Of a DNA stretch of 35,992 nt, positions 1 through 6,627 are shown piece by piece. The DNA comes from Bacillota bacterium (GTDB lineage: Bacteria > Bacillota > DTU014). The stretch covers positions 1 to 35,992 of the forward strand of contig JAAYAB010000087.1 in assembly GCA_012719595.1 (NCBI GenBank), written 5' to 3'. The notes below the pieces were generated by a model. The model made no database searches, was not told the origin of the DNA, and saw nothing but the letters and a program-made list of their open reading frames with translations. How positions within the stretch are numbered: the first letter of the stretch is position 1; every line of letters starts with the position of its first letter. The position numbers and the translations under genes were made by a program.

Positions 1-636
1 ATGTGAGCCGATGCGCTTCATCTTCTTTCGGAGAGACGATATATGTGCTTCTACCGCATTGTACATTACGTCGCTGTCAAGGGGCCAAATCTTTGAGATG
101 ATCGCTTCCTTCGTGAACACATGTCCAGGATTGCTCATGAAGAGATGGATCAGATCGAACTCCCTGGAGGTCAACTGGACCGATCTACCCTCACACTGCA
201 GTTCCACAGTCGATTCGTTGAGTGAAATGTTGGAGAAAGCGATGATATTGGTCCTAAGGGCCTGAGGTTTTCATCTATACAGTGCCCTCAGTCTCGCCAT
301 GAGCTCACCAGGAGCGAACGGTTTGGTGAGATAGTCGTCAGCGCCCTTATCTAGGCCGCTGATCTTGTCGTTGGGGCTTTTCTTTGCGGTCAACAACAGG
401 ACAGGCACTGTGCTGCCGCGTTCACGTATGCGTGTCAGCACCTCAATCCCATCCATCCCGGGCAACATGATGTCCAGCACTACCACGTCATAGGCGTCAG
501 TCATGATGTAGTCCTCGGCAGACACTCCATCGTGGACATAATCGACACTGCAGTTTTCTGCCTCAAGCAGCTCCTTCAATGATTCGCAGAGCTGCACCTC
601 ATCTTCGACTATCAGCACCTTCATGTGATATCTCAT
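1..636 (-). pseudogene. OmpR/PhoB-family response regulator interrupted by an in-frame TGA, cut by the window edge
   Basis: A two-component response regulator. The first ORF (271-636, 121 residues) is a full receiver domain, with acidic residues EDE at 11-13, phospho-acceptor D55 in VVLDIMLPG, T83 and K105 in LTKPF. It ends in a TGA at 271-273. Reading on in the same frame gives a clear winged-helix effector domain: LTSREFDLIHLFMSNPGHVF, then VEAHISSLRKKMKRIG, running off the window at base 1. Frame and domain order are intact, so one stop, most simply CGA to TGA after ALYR, separates the receiver from the DNA-binding half. No in-frame restart with a ribosome site is visible after the stop. 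The start ATG at 636 follows GGAGG by 6 bases. Either the gene is inactivated by a nonsense mutation, or a receiver-only protein is made, or this is a sequence error. The partner kinase is not in view. Confidence 0.85.
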
Positions 637-825
637 CTTGCGCCTCCGTCAGGACGTGGGAGATGCCCAGCGCCTTCGCAGGGACTCTGCGCTTGTTACA
701 GCAGTGCCATTGCAGGGTCTTCGGCACCTGTCTCCTCGAATCCTTCAGTGCTAGCTCAGCTGACGGATGGTAAGATCGACCTTGATCGCTAGAGGGGTCG
801 ACGGTTCTGTGCTATCAGTAAGTGC

Positions 826-1251
826 TCAATCGGGAGTTCCACTCTCTGCAAGGTGATCACCATGATGGCAACTCTGCAACAGATCCAGGCTGCTCTTTTC
901 GAAGTCGAAGTAGGCGATCTTCCACCCGGTCGGAGCGACAAAGGGAGTGCCCACATACACACTCTTGTTCCTAAGCTCGTCAATTCCTCTTGAGATGTCT
1001 CGCATGGCAAAGGCAACGTGATGCAAGCCTGGCCCGTGCTCTTCAAGAAATTGCATGAGCTGCGGATGGTTGATCGGCCGCATCAGCTCTATCAACGTCG
1101 CACCGCTTTGAAATGTCGCGATCTCCACACTGCTCTTGCCCTCGAGGACTCGGCGGTCGCTCAACGGCAGTTCGAAGACATCGCGAAAGATGCGAATTGC
1201 ATCCTCCATATCATTGACTACATAGGCCACGTGATGAACTCCCTCAAACAT
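826..1251 (-). CDS. VOC/glyoxalase-superfamily protein, methylmalonyl-CoA epimerase-like
   Basis: 141 residues covering two beta-alpha-beta-beta-beta modules of the vicinal oxygen chelate fold. Metal-ligand-like positions are visible: H6/H7 in GVHHVAYVV, the glutamate in TLIELMRPINHP, and the HH pair in GPGLHHVAFAMRDI. The IEL..P and GLHHVAF signatures resemble methylmalonyl-CoA epimerase, which interconverts (S)- and (R)-methylmalonyl-CoA. The superfamily is broad, so the substrate is uncertain. The ATG at 1251 has GGAGGGAG about 6 bases upstream. The gene follows the SRPBCC gene by about 90 bases on the same strand and may be co-transcribed with it. An epimerase would fit an organism that also has a biotin-dependent sodium-pump decarboxylase (9.3-12.6 kb), but no methylmalonyl-CoA mutase is in the window. 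Confidence 0.8.
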   Translation of the reverse strand: MFEGVHHVAYVVNDMEDAIRIFRDVFELPLSDRRVLEGKSSVEIATFQSGATLIELMRPINHPQLMQFLEEHGPGLHHVAFAMRDISRGIDELRNKSVYVGTPFVAPTGWKIAYFDFEKSSLDLLQSCHHGDHLAESGTPD

Positions 1252-1339
1252 GAGTTCTCCCTCCAGGCTATCTTGCAGATAAGACGTCGCTATGCCGACT
1301 CAGTCTATCACTGGCTATCACACTTGCGGTTTGGGTTGC

Positions 1340-1843
1340 TTACGGGCCGCACTCACCGCTCTGCTGTGCGGAGTTGTGACCACTCTTGACAAACGTCTCT
1401 TCGGCAAGTCTCTTGAAGTTCTTGTTATACTGTTGGACAGTCTTTCGAAATGCCCACTGAAACAGCAATCTGTCCATCAAGACTCCAATGATCCAACCTG
1501 GCAGTCTATAGTCCATTACCCAGTCGACATGGGTCATTTGTTGACCAATGCGCCGCATTGCTGTGCATGACCTGAAGTAACCTCCCAATGGCGTCTGTCC
1601 GATTGTCTCTATGGTCAAGTTTTCAGGCTCGTAGCGGGATACTTGGACGGGACTGTTCAGGAGAACCCCTGCCTTCTTGTAGACCAGAGTGTATGTGGTT
1701 CCCTTCCGGTCGATCGAGCCATCGATTCCCTTTACCGCAACAACGTCAAACTGCCATTCGGGAATCCTCTCAGCCTGCAATCCGAAGCTCCAAACATGCT
1801 CAACCGGAGCAGCGACGTCAAAATCTAGCTTTATAGACCCCAC
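1340..1843 (-). CDS. SRPBCC (START-like / polyketide cyclase-type) protein
   Basis: About 167 residues. The N-terminus (GSIKLDFDVAAPVEHVWSFG, then ERIPEW) is typical of the SRPBCC helix-grip fold: a beta strand, the AP..VW helix and a (R/L)PEW motif. Members bind hydrophobic ligands in a deep cavity; ligand and role here are unknown. A hydrophobic stretch (PGWIIGVLMDRLLFQWAF) is the expected long C-terminal helix of the fold rather than a clear membrane span. The start is ambiguous. TTG at 1855 sits directly against GGAG, too close for initiation, while GTG at 1843 lies 12 bases downstream of it; GTG is preferred here. The VOC gene follows downstream. Confidence 0.7.
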   Translation of the reverse strand: MGSIKLDFDVAAPVEHVWSFGLQAERIPEWQFDVVAVKGIDGSIDRKGTTYTLVYKKAGVLLNSPVQVSRYEPENLTIETIGQTPLGGYFRSCTAMRRIGQQMTHVDWVMDYRLPGWIIGVLMDRLLFQWAFRKTVQQYNKNFKRLAEETFVKSGHNSAQQSGECGP

Positions 1844-1855
1844 TCTGTTGCTCAA

Positions 1856-2402
1856 CTCCGTATAGGACTACTTGGCGAATACTGTATGTCATGTAACCAT
1901 ATCGGCCCGAAATCTGCAACACCCTCTATTCCCTATTCTCTACCATCAGCGAGCCCATGCGCCGACCAGCGAAGCAGAGTACATTCGTGCGCCTTGGGAC
2001 GCACCGTTAGGTGCGTCCATGCGCCCAAACCCGCGCTGATAGGATGTCGCCGTCTGATGGGTCCCTCTCCAAGAGCGATCGAAGTCCTCCAGCGACTGAC
2101 GAGCGAGCCAACATGGGCAAGGCCGACATAGTGATAGCGCTAGTGCTGAGGCTGACTCTCTACGATGAGTTCGCGGAGGACTAGTCAAGGCGCGCAATAT
2201 AGGTCATAATCGGACTGGAGACGCACCACCGCGTCCATGAGGCGCGGGTCGCAGTTTCCACGACGCAAGGAGTCACGGCATCGATCCGGCCAGTAGGCCA
2301 GGGCGTCGATGACTCGCGTAGGTCGCAGCATCGATTGCACAACGGGTCGATGTGGGCGCTCCTGGGTGCATTCACGAGCCCAGGCTACGAGGAGATGGAA
2401 CC
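1856..2402. other. Gene-poor stretch containing one perfect hairpin
   Basis: No convincing gene is seen between the SRPBCC and flavodoxin genes; the short open frames here have no recognisable domain, no good ribosome site and odd composition. The one clear element is a perfect inverted repeat, GGACGCACC (1997-2005) and GGTGCGTCC (2010-2018), with a 4-base GTTA loop and no T-run on either side. The stretch may hold decayed sequence, given the C45 stub just beyond the flavodoxin gene. Confidence 0.5.
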
Positions 2403-2867
2403 ATGAACATAGGGATCATTGTGTATTCCCACAGCGGAAATACTCTATCAGTTGCTCAGAGACTCGAGAAGGCCATGACAGCTGCCGGGCATACTGTGAC
2501 CATCGAACGGGTAGAACCGGTCAACGACGATCCGAACTCGAACGCCCCAGTGCAGCTCAAGTCAGCCCCTGACATCCGTCCATATGACGCTGTTGTCATC
2601 GCATCACCGGTGCATGCGTTTTCTCTGCCACGGATCATGAAGCTCTATCTATCTCAGATATCAGACATGACAGGCAAGAAGGTATCCTGCTTTGTGACGC
2701 AGCACCTTAAGCAATCATGGCTGGGCGGAAGTCGTACAGTGCGACAGATCCAGTCCGCCTGCAGAGCCAAGGGAGCAGAAATCATGTCAAGTGGTATCGT
2801 CCACTGGTCTGCTGCGACGCGGCAGGATCAGATAGACGACGTTGTGAGGAGGCTAAGCGCGTTCTGA
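2403..2867 (+). CDS. Flavodoxin-family protein
   Basis: 154 residues with a flavodoxin-like fold. The N-terminus MNIGIIVYSHSGNTLSVAQR holds the FMN-phosphate loop (SHSGNT), and DAVVIASPVHAFSLP is the second flavin-contacting loop. Such proteins carry FMN and act as electron carriers or NAD(P)H-dependent FMN reductases. The start ATG follows GAGGAGATGGAACC. It is a single gene between the gene-poor stretch and the oppositely oriented C45-like stub, whose end overlaps its last 15 bases. Confidence 0.85.
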   Translation: MNIGIIVYSHSGNTLSVAQRLEKAMTAAGHTVTIERVEPVNDDPNSNAPVQLKSAPDIRPYDAVVIASPVHAFSLPRIMKLYLSQISDMTGKKVSCFVTQHLKQSWLGGSRTVRQIQSACRAKGAEIMSSGIVHWSAATRQDQIDDVVRRLSAF

Positions 2868-3065
2868 CATGCCCTTGAGCAGCTCGTTGAGGTCAGCACT
2901 TGACGACGAGGCCAGAAGCCTTGCTGACTCGAGTTGGGCGTCATAGTCGGCTCCGCGCCGAACGATGTCGTCAGTGATCTCGCTGTAGAGTTCCTGCAGC
3001 TGCTCTCTGACAAGACCTCCATACCGACGCCCCATTTGTCGCCAAGTGCCAGTCAGGCTAAGCAC
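2853..3065 (-). pseudogene. N-terminal remnant of a peptidase C45 / acyl-CoA:6-APA acyltransferase-like gene
   Basis: A 70-residue open frame starting at GTG. It opens with LSLTGTWRQMGRRYGGLVRE and QLQELYSEI, which resembles the N-terminal region of peptidase C45 (isopenicillin-N acyltransferase-like) proteins: a sGs..emGrqyGel motif followed by an amphipathic helix. Such proteins usually exceed 300 residues and have an N-terminal nucleophile cysteine beyond this point; here a TAG stops the frame before it. The coding capacity downstream is occupied by the flavodoxin gene on the other strand, so the rest appears deleted. No convincing ribosome site precedes the GTG. It could instead be a short standalone protein. 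Confidence 0.4.
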
Positions 3066-3160
3066 CCAATAGACGTCATCGCTGGTTTTGTAGGATCGAG
3101 CCCCTCAAGAGCACACTGTTGTTTCTACGGTTTTCCTGTGTATCCTTGCAGACAAAAACT

Positions 3161-3190
3161 AAGGAACCCCCAGTTATCCGGAGATTCCTT
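3161..3190 (-). terminator. Rho-independent terminator of the tRNA transcript
   Basis: On the minus strand an 11-bp stem (arms 3161-3171 and 3180-3190, two G-U pairs, 8-base loop) begins two bases after the CCA end of tRNA-Thr. It is followed after two bases by five T residues (complement of 3154-3158). Confidence 0.8.
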
Positions 3191-3192
3191 CT

Positions 3193-3267
3193 TGGAGCCG
3201 ATGGTGGGAGTCGAACCCACGACCTGCTCATTACGAGTGAGCTGCTCTACCACTGAGCCACATCGGC
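3193..3267 (-). tRNA. tRNA-Thr (anticodon CGT)
   Basis: A cloverleaf is readable on the minus strand: acceptor GCCGATG paired with CATCGGC, D-arm GCTCAGTGGTAGAGC, anticodon stem GCTCA/TGAGC with loop CTCGTAA, and T-arm GTGGGTTCGACTCCCAC. Discriminator T is followed by an encoded CCA. The anticodon CGT reads ACG (Thr). Confidence 0.93.
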
Positions 3268-3279
3268 AAGGGCACAAAA

Positions 3280-3354
3280 TGGAGCGGACGACGGGATTCG
3301 AACCCGCGATCCTCGGCTTGGGAAGCCGATGCTCTACCGCTGAGCCACGTCCGC
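3280..3354 (-). tRNA. tRNA-Gly (anticodon CCC)
   Basis: Minus-strand cloverleaf: acceptor GCGGACG/CGTCCGC, D-arm GCTCAGCGGTAGAGC, anticodon stem TCGGC/GCCGA with loop TTCCCAA, T-arm GCGGGTTCGAATCCCGT, encoded CCA. The anticodon CCC reads GGG (Gly). It lies 12 bases upstream of tRNA-Thr in the same transcript. Confidence 0.93.
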
Positions 3355-3427
3355 ACCTGTTTCAAGGGATGCAGCTTTGGCTGGCCTCAAATCGAAAGCG
3401 ACACAACCCAAAGCTCCTTGTGGAAAC

Positions 3428-3457
3428 ATGATAGCACGGAAGCCACAGAGATGTCAA
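3428..3457 (-). promoter_or_regulatory. Sigma-A promoter for the tRNA-Gly/tRNA-Thr unit
   Basis: Minus strand: consensus -35 TTGACA (3452-3457), 18-base spacer, -10 TATCAT (3428-3433). It lies about 75 bases upstream of tRNA-Gly, just after the signal peptidase gene ends. Confidence 0.75.
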
Positions 3458-3483
3458 CCGCAGTTGCACCCGCTGCGGATCTG

Positions 3484-4035
3484 TCAGTCGCCGCTATACT
3501 CGTTGCCTACCACTCCGATCGAGGACAGCGGGTAGTATCTGAAGACCACCCTTCCCACGATCCGGTCGATGTCCAGAAAGCCTACCGTCCCTCTGCTGTC
3601 ATCGCTATTGTTGCGATTGTCTCCCAGCACCCACACTGCGCCCTCAGGAACCGTCCGCTTTGGGATGTCTCCTCCACGCCTGATGATATCCTTCACATAG
3701 TCCTCTTGCAGGCGGCGTCCATTGACGTATACCAGCCCGTTCTCTGACCAGACCTGCTCTCCCGGCAGCGCTATCACGCGCTTTATGTACCTTCCCTGGG
3801 GAGTATCAAAGACGACGATGTCTCCACGCTCGGGCCCGCGGAACCTGTACGTCAGCTTGTCGAGCCAGAGACGATCTCTGTCTCTCAGGGTCGGCTCCAT
3901 CGAACTCCCATCTACGACTGTACTCCTCCCGATGAACACCATCACAAACGCTGCGATGGCCACTGCTATACCGATGCACTTGATCCACTCGTAGATCTCT
4001 GTCTTTGCCTTCTTTGAGAGTACAGGCATAGCCAT
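3484..4035 (-). CDS. lepB: Signal peptidase I
   Basis: 183 residues, normal for a Gram-positive type I signal peptidase, which cleaves signal peptides from exported proteins on the outer face of the membrane. One N-terminal membrane anchor (about 20-36) precedes the nucleophile Ser45 in GSSMEPTL. The general base Lys85 is in YIKRVIALPGE, and the conserved GDNRNNSDDSRG box lies near the C-terminus. The ATG at 4035 has GGGAGTGAT upstream; an in-frame ATG two codons later is less well placed. It lies 65 bases downstream of the carboxypeptidase-regulatory-repeat gene on the same strand and may share its transcript. Confidence 0.95.
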   Translation of the reverse strand: MAMPVLSKKAKTEIYEWIKCIGIAVAIAAFVMVFIGRSTVVDGSSMEPTLRDRDRLWLDKLTYRFRGPERGDIVVFDTPQGRYIKRVIALPGEQVWSENGLVYVNGRRLQEDYVKDIIRRGGDIPKRTVPEGAVWVLGDNRNNSDDSRGTVGFLDIDRIVGRVVFRYYPLSSIGVVGNEYSGD

Positions 4036-4100
4036 CGAATCATATCACTCCCAACTCGCTCGCCCCGATGATCTGAACCGCTGACCTGCACTGCCAGCGG

Positions 4101-5411
4101 TTACACTCCATCCATGACCGACCGTGATCGGACAGACCCATCAGTGTCGCCGTCAAGTACTAGACGCAGAGAGGCCAAGTCTGGTTCCTCTGACAACACG
4201 GTCCCACCAGTGACAGTCACATCCACACGCACGCTCGTCCTCCTGTGTCCCTCGGCCATCAGAGACAGGTCCCATACCCCGCTCGCTATGTTCAGCACGA
4301 ACATGCCAGATTCATCAGTCGATACGGTTGCGACCCAGTCTCTCGAATCCGGTCTAGTCACCTCGATCCACACATTGGACACAGGCTCACCGGCGTGGTC
4401 GACCACCATCCCGGAAACGCGAGCATCAGAGGGCAACAGGGCTATATCCTGAATGATCTGCGATCTGCCATGGTCCACAGCCACCTGCACGCCTATGTGA
4501 GTCCATCCGTTCTTCCAGGCTTTGATCTCCCAACTGCCTGCAGGCAGGTAGAGGGAGTAGTATCCGTTCGAGTCCGACAGCGTGCTGCCCACAAATCTGC
4601 CTTCCTGAGTGTATGCACACAGCTTGACATCAGGAACCACTCCACCCTGGGTGTCCAGCACTCGGCCTGTGATCCTGACATCCGCGGGCACTCCGGCCAA
4701 GACAACGTCTACTCGCTCGTTCGCGCTTACCTTCGTCAGCTGCGGCCTAAACACAGAGTCGGAAGTCCAGGCACTGACAACATAGTCCCCGCCGGCCACG
4801 CTGAACTGGAAAGAGCCATCGCCGCCAGTCTCGGTCGATGCTACGCAGGCGCTCTCAGTTTGGCTGAACAGAACAACTCGGGCACGTTCCACTGGAATGC
4901 CTACCGGATCGACAACTGTGCCACGAATGACTGATGTCGCCTTTCTCATCACGACGTCGAGGAGATGCCACCGTTCAGATGCAGTTGACACTGTCTGTAA
5001 CGTAGGGTGAAAGCCTGGAACCTCAAACCTGAGCAGCCAGATTCCAGGGTCACTCTGGACTCTGTAGGTGCCATCCTCATGTATCTGATCCACTGTAACG
5101 AGGCCGTAATCGCTGGAAAACAAGCTTACGACACCGGGACCGACAGCAACGCCGTCCTCGTCGACGACGGCGCCGATGATGACCGACGATCCATCGACTA
5201 GGGGCAATCCAGCGATCTGGTCAGCTGCAGCCGCTGTGAGCAGTACGCTGGCCACGATTCCAGCTGCAAGGCACACTGCCCACAGGATCAGCGCAAGACT
5301 TCGACGCCTGAGTCTGCGCTGTTGCTCGTCTCCGGCTCTGCCGACTGCCCACCCTGAGCTTGCACAGTTTTCAGAATATACTCTCGATTCAGGTGATAGA
5401 GACCTCGACAT
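4101..5411 (-). CDS. Membrane-anchored protein with four carboxypeptidase-regulatory-like repeats
   Basis: 436 residues. A basic, polar N-terminus (about 1-38) is followed by one hydrophobic span (about 39-62), then four similar modules of roughly 80 residues. Each contains a phrase such as IRGTVVDPVGIPVERARVVL, ITGRVLDTQGGVVPDVKLCA or VSGMVVDHAGEPVSNVWIEV, then a DGSF/NGYY/SGMF turn and a G.y.v.aw strand. This is the CarboxypepD_reg/Cna-B-like beta-sandwich pattern, here without any catalytic domain, so an extracellular structural or adhesive role is inferred. There is no sorting motif. ATG at 5411 is chosen over TTG at 5417 because GGGAGGGG lies 6 bases upstream of it. The signal peptidase gene follows. 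Confidence 0.8.
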   Translation of the reverse strand: MSRSLSPESRVYSENCASSGWAVGRAGDEQQRRLRRRSLALILWAVCLAAGIVASVLLTAAAADQIAGLPLVDGSSVIIGAVVDEDGVAVGPGVVSLFSSDYGLVTVDQIHEDGTYRVQSDPGIWLLRFEVPGFHPTLQTVSTASERWHLLDVVMRKATSVIRGTVVDPVGIPVERARVVLFSQTESACVASTETGGDGSFQFSVAGGDYVVSAWTSDSVFRPQLTKVSANERVDVVLAGVPADVRITGRVLDTQGGVVPDVKLCAYTQEGRFVGSTLSDSNGYYSLYLPAGSWEIKAWKNGWTHIGVQVAVDHGRSQIIQDIALLPSDARVSGMVVDHAGEPVSNVWIEVTRPDSRDWVATVSTDESGMFVLNIASGVWDLSLMAEGHRRTSVRVDVTVTGGTVLSEEPDLASLRLVLDGDTDGSVRSRSVMDGV

Positions 5412-5482
5412 AATCAACCCCTCCCATCCACAGTCCAGTATGAACCGGACGGGAGAGGCCTATACATCGGGTCGCTTGCCCT

Positions 5483-5580
5483 ATGCCACTGCTGCCAGGG
5501 TTCCGGCCACCATGTTCTGTTATGCCGTCACTGCCAGAATCCCCGCAGCGGCCTGTCGATAGGCCATCACTGCCAGAATT
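5483..5580. repeat. Imperfect ~39-bp tandem triplication beginning at the end of the upstream gene
   Basis: Read on the minus strand, TTCTGGCAGTGATGGC, the last codons and stop of the MerR-like gene, is followed about 39 bases later by TTCTGGCAGTGACGGC and again by a decayed CCTGGCAGCAGTGGC. The copies form a short degenerate tandem array between that gene and the next. Confidence 0.6.
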
Positions 5581-6346
5581 TCCACCAGGGCTTCTTGTTC
5601 TGGCTCAACAGCTCCTTGATCCTCTCCTCAGTCTGCTTGTAGTATTCCCTCTGCTCGCGGTCTCGTCTGGCTTCCATTATGCGTCTCTTGAGATCGACGG
5701 CTTCGTGCAGCTTTCTAAGCTCCTCCAGCTGAGACTCGAGGGTCTTGATCTGGTTATCTCTTGAGACAAGGGTCTCAAGAGCGCTCGCGGTGCGCTCGAG
5801 GACTGCAGATTCCGGCCGCGCTCCACCGTCTCGGGCCAGTTCAGTGACAGCGTCCGCAATCGAACGGAGGGCGCGCGGCTCCTCCTTTTCTGCTAGCTTC
5901 GTCAATGCGTCAGCCGTTTTCTTGAACGCCGCGAGCTCTTCTTCGCGGGAGGACAGCTTTTCCACCGAGTCGGCCAGCCTCTCCATGGCCTGGGTCTGGC
6001 GAACCAACACCGGCAATACAACGCCAGCAAGCTGTTGGGATAATGCTGTGGTCTCCGCTCTCAGCACCTCCACAAGCTCGGTTCCGTCATCCACCCGAAC
6101 GGTCCTCGGATACAGGCGGGCCAATCGAGCCTCGATCTCCGATGGTCTCTGGTCGCTGGAGAACAGGCTATGGATCATCCGTACGATCTCCACTGCCTCC
6201 GGGCGGTAGACTACCTCCCCATCGACCTCGAGGCTCGGGATGTATGCTTCAAACCTCTCGATATAGAAACGGACTGAGCTCTCGGGGATCCCGAGGCGAT
6301 CAGCTATGTCGGGCAGTGTAAGGAAATCGTTCTCCATTCGGCACAT
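5567..6346 (-). CDS. MerR-like HTH protein with long coiled coil and Trp-rich tail
   Basis: Up to 259 residues. The N-terminal 75 residues look like a MerR-type winged helix (LTLPDIADRLGIPESSVRFY, then RPEAVEIVRMIHSLFSSDQR). The rest is largely heptad-rich charged helix in two stretches (about 100-160 and 195-250), ending in KKPWWKFWQ. The layout recalls RacA-type chromosome-anchoring proteins and related regulators with HTH plus coiled coil; the aromatic and basic tail could touch membrane. This is inference only. Start choice is uncertain: the first ATG is only 2 bases after GGGAG, whereas the ATG three codons later (6337) is 11 bases away. The short tandem repeat at 5483-5580 begins in its last codons. 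Confidence 0.75.
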   Translation of the reverse strand: MCRMENDFLTLPDIADRLGIPESSVRFYIERFEAYIPSLEVDGEVVYRPEAVEIVRMIHSLFSSDQRPSEIEARLARLYPRTVRVDDGTELVEVLRAETTALSQQLAGVVLPVLVRQTQAMERLADSVEKLSSREEELAAFKKTADALTKLAEKEEPRALRSIADAVTELARDGGARPESAVLERTASALETLVSRDNQIKTLESQLEELRKLHEAVDLKRRIMEARRDREQREYYKQTEERIKELLSQNKKPWWKFWQ

Positions 6347-6627
6347 CGCTCCCTGGCTATCGGCCTAGCTGCAGACCAACACAAGGCACCTAGACTTTTG
6401 CAATACATTCTACATTCACCCTCTCGATGTCCTTCATCGCTGCTCATCGATTTCAGTAGCTGCGGTCTCAGCGATGCTCCCGAATAAAGACAGGATTACA
6501 GGGCCAAGCTAAACCTGTGGTCTGCCTGCGCTGGAAAGAATGAGCGTGACAGGCCGGTTCGCAGGAGGCAATCCTTCGATTCTCGCCACACAACTCCACC
6601 GCAGTGGACTGGAGCCGATCTAGCAGA

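Noticed and set aside
271-273. TGA reassigned to a sense codon
   Set aside because: Many genes here end normally at TGA (for example leuS, oadG, BCCP, the nuclease), so a code change is not supported.
2934-3431. Long + strand open frame with MVGVEPTTCSLRVSCSTTEP-type sequence
   Set aside because: This is the well-known spurious translation across the antisense strand of tRNA genes; it covers both tRNAs found here.
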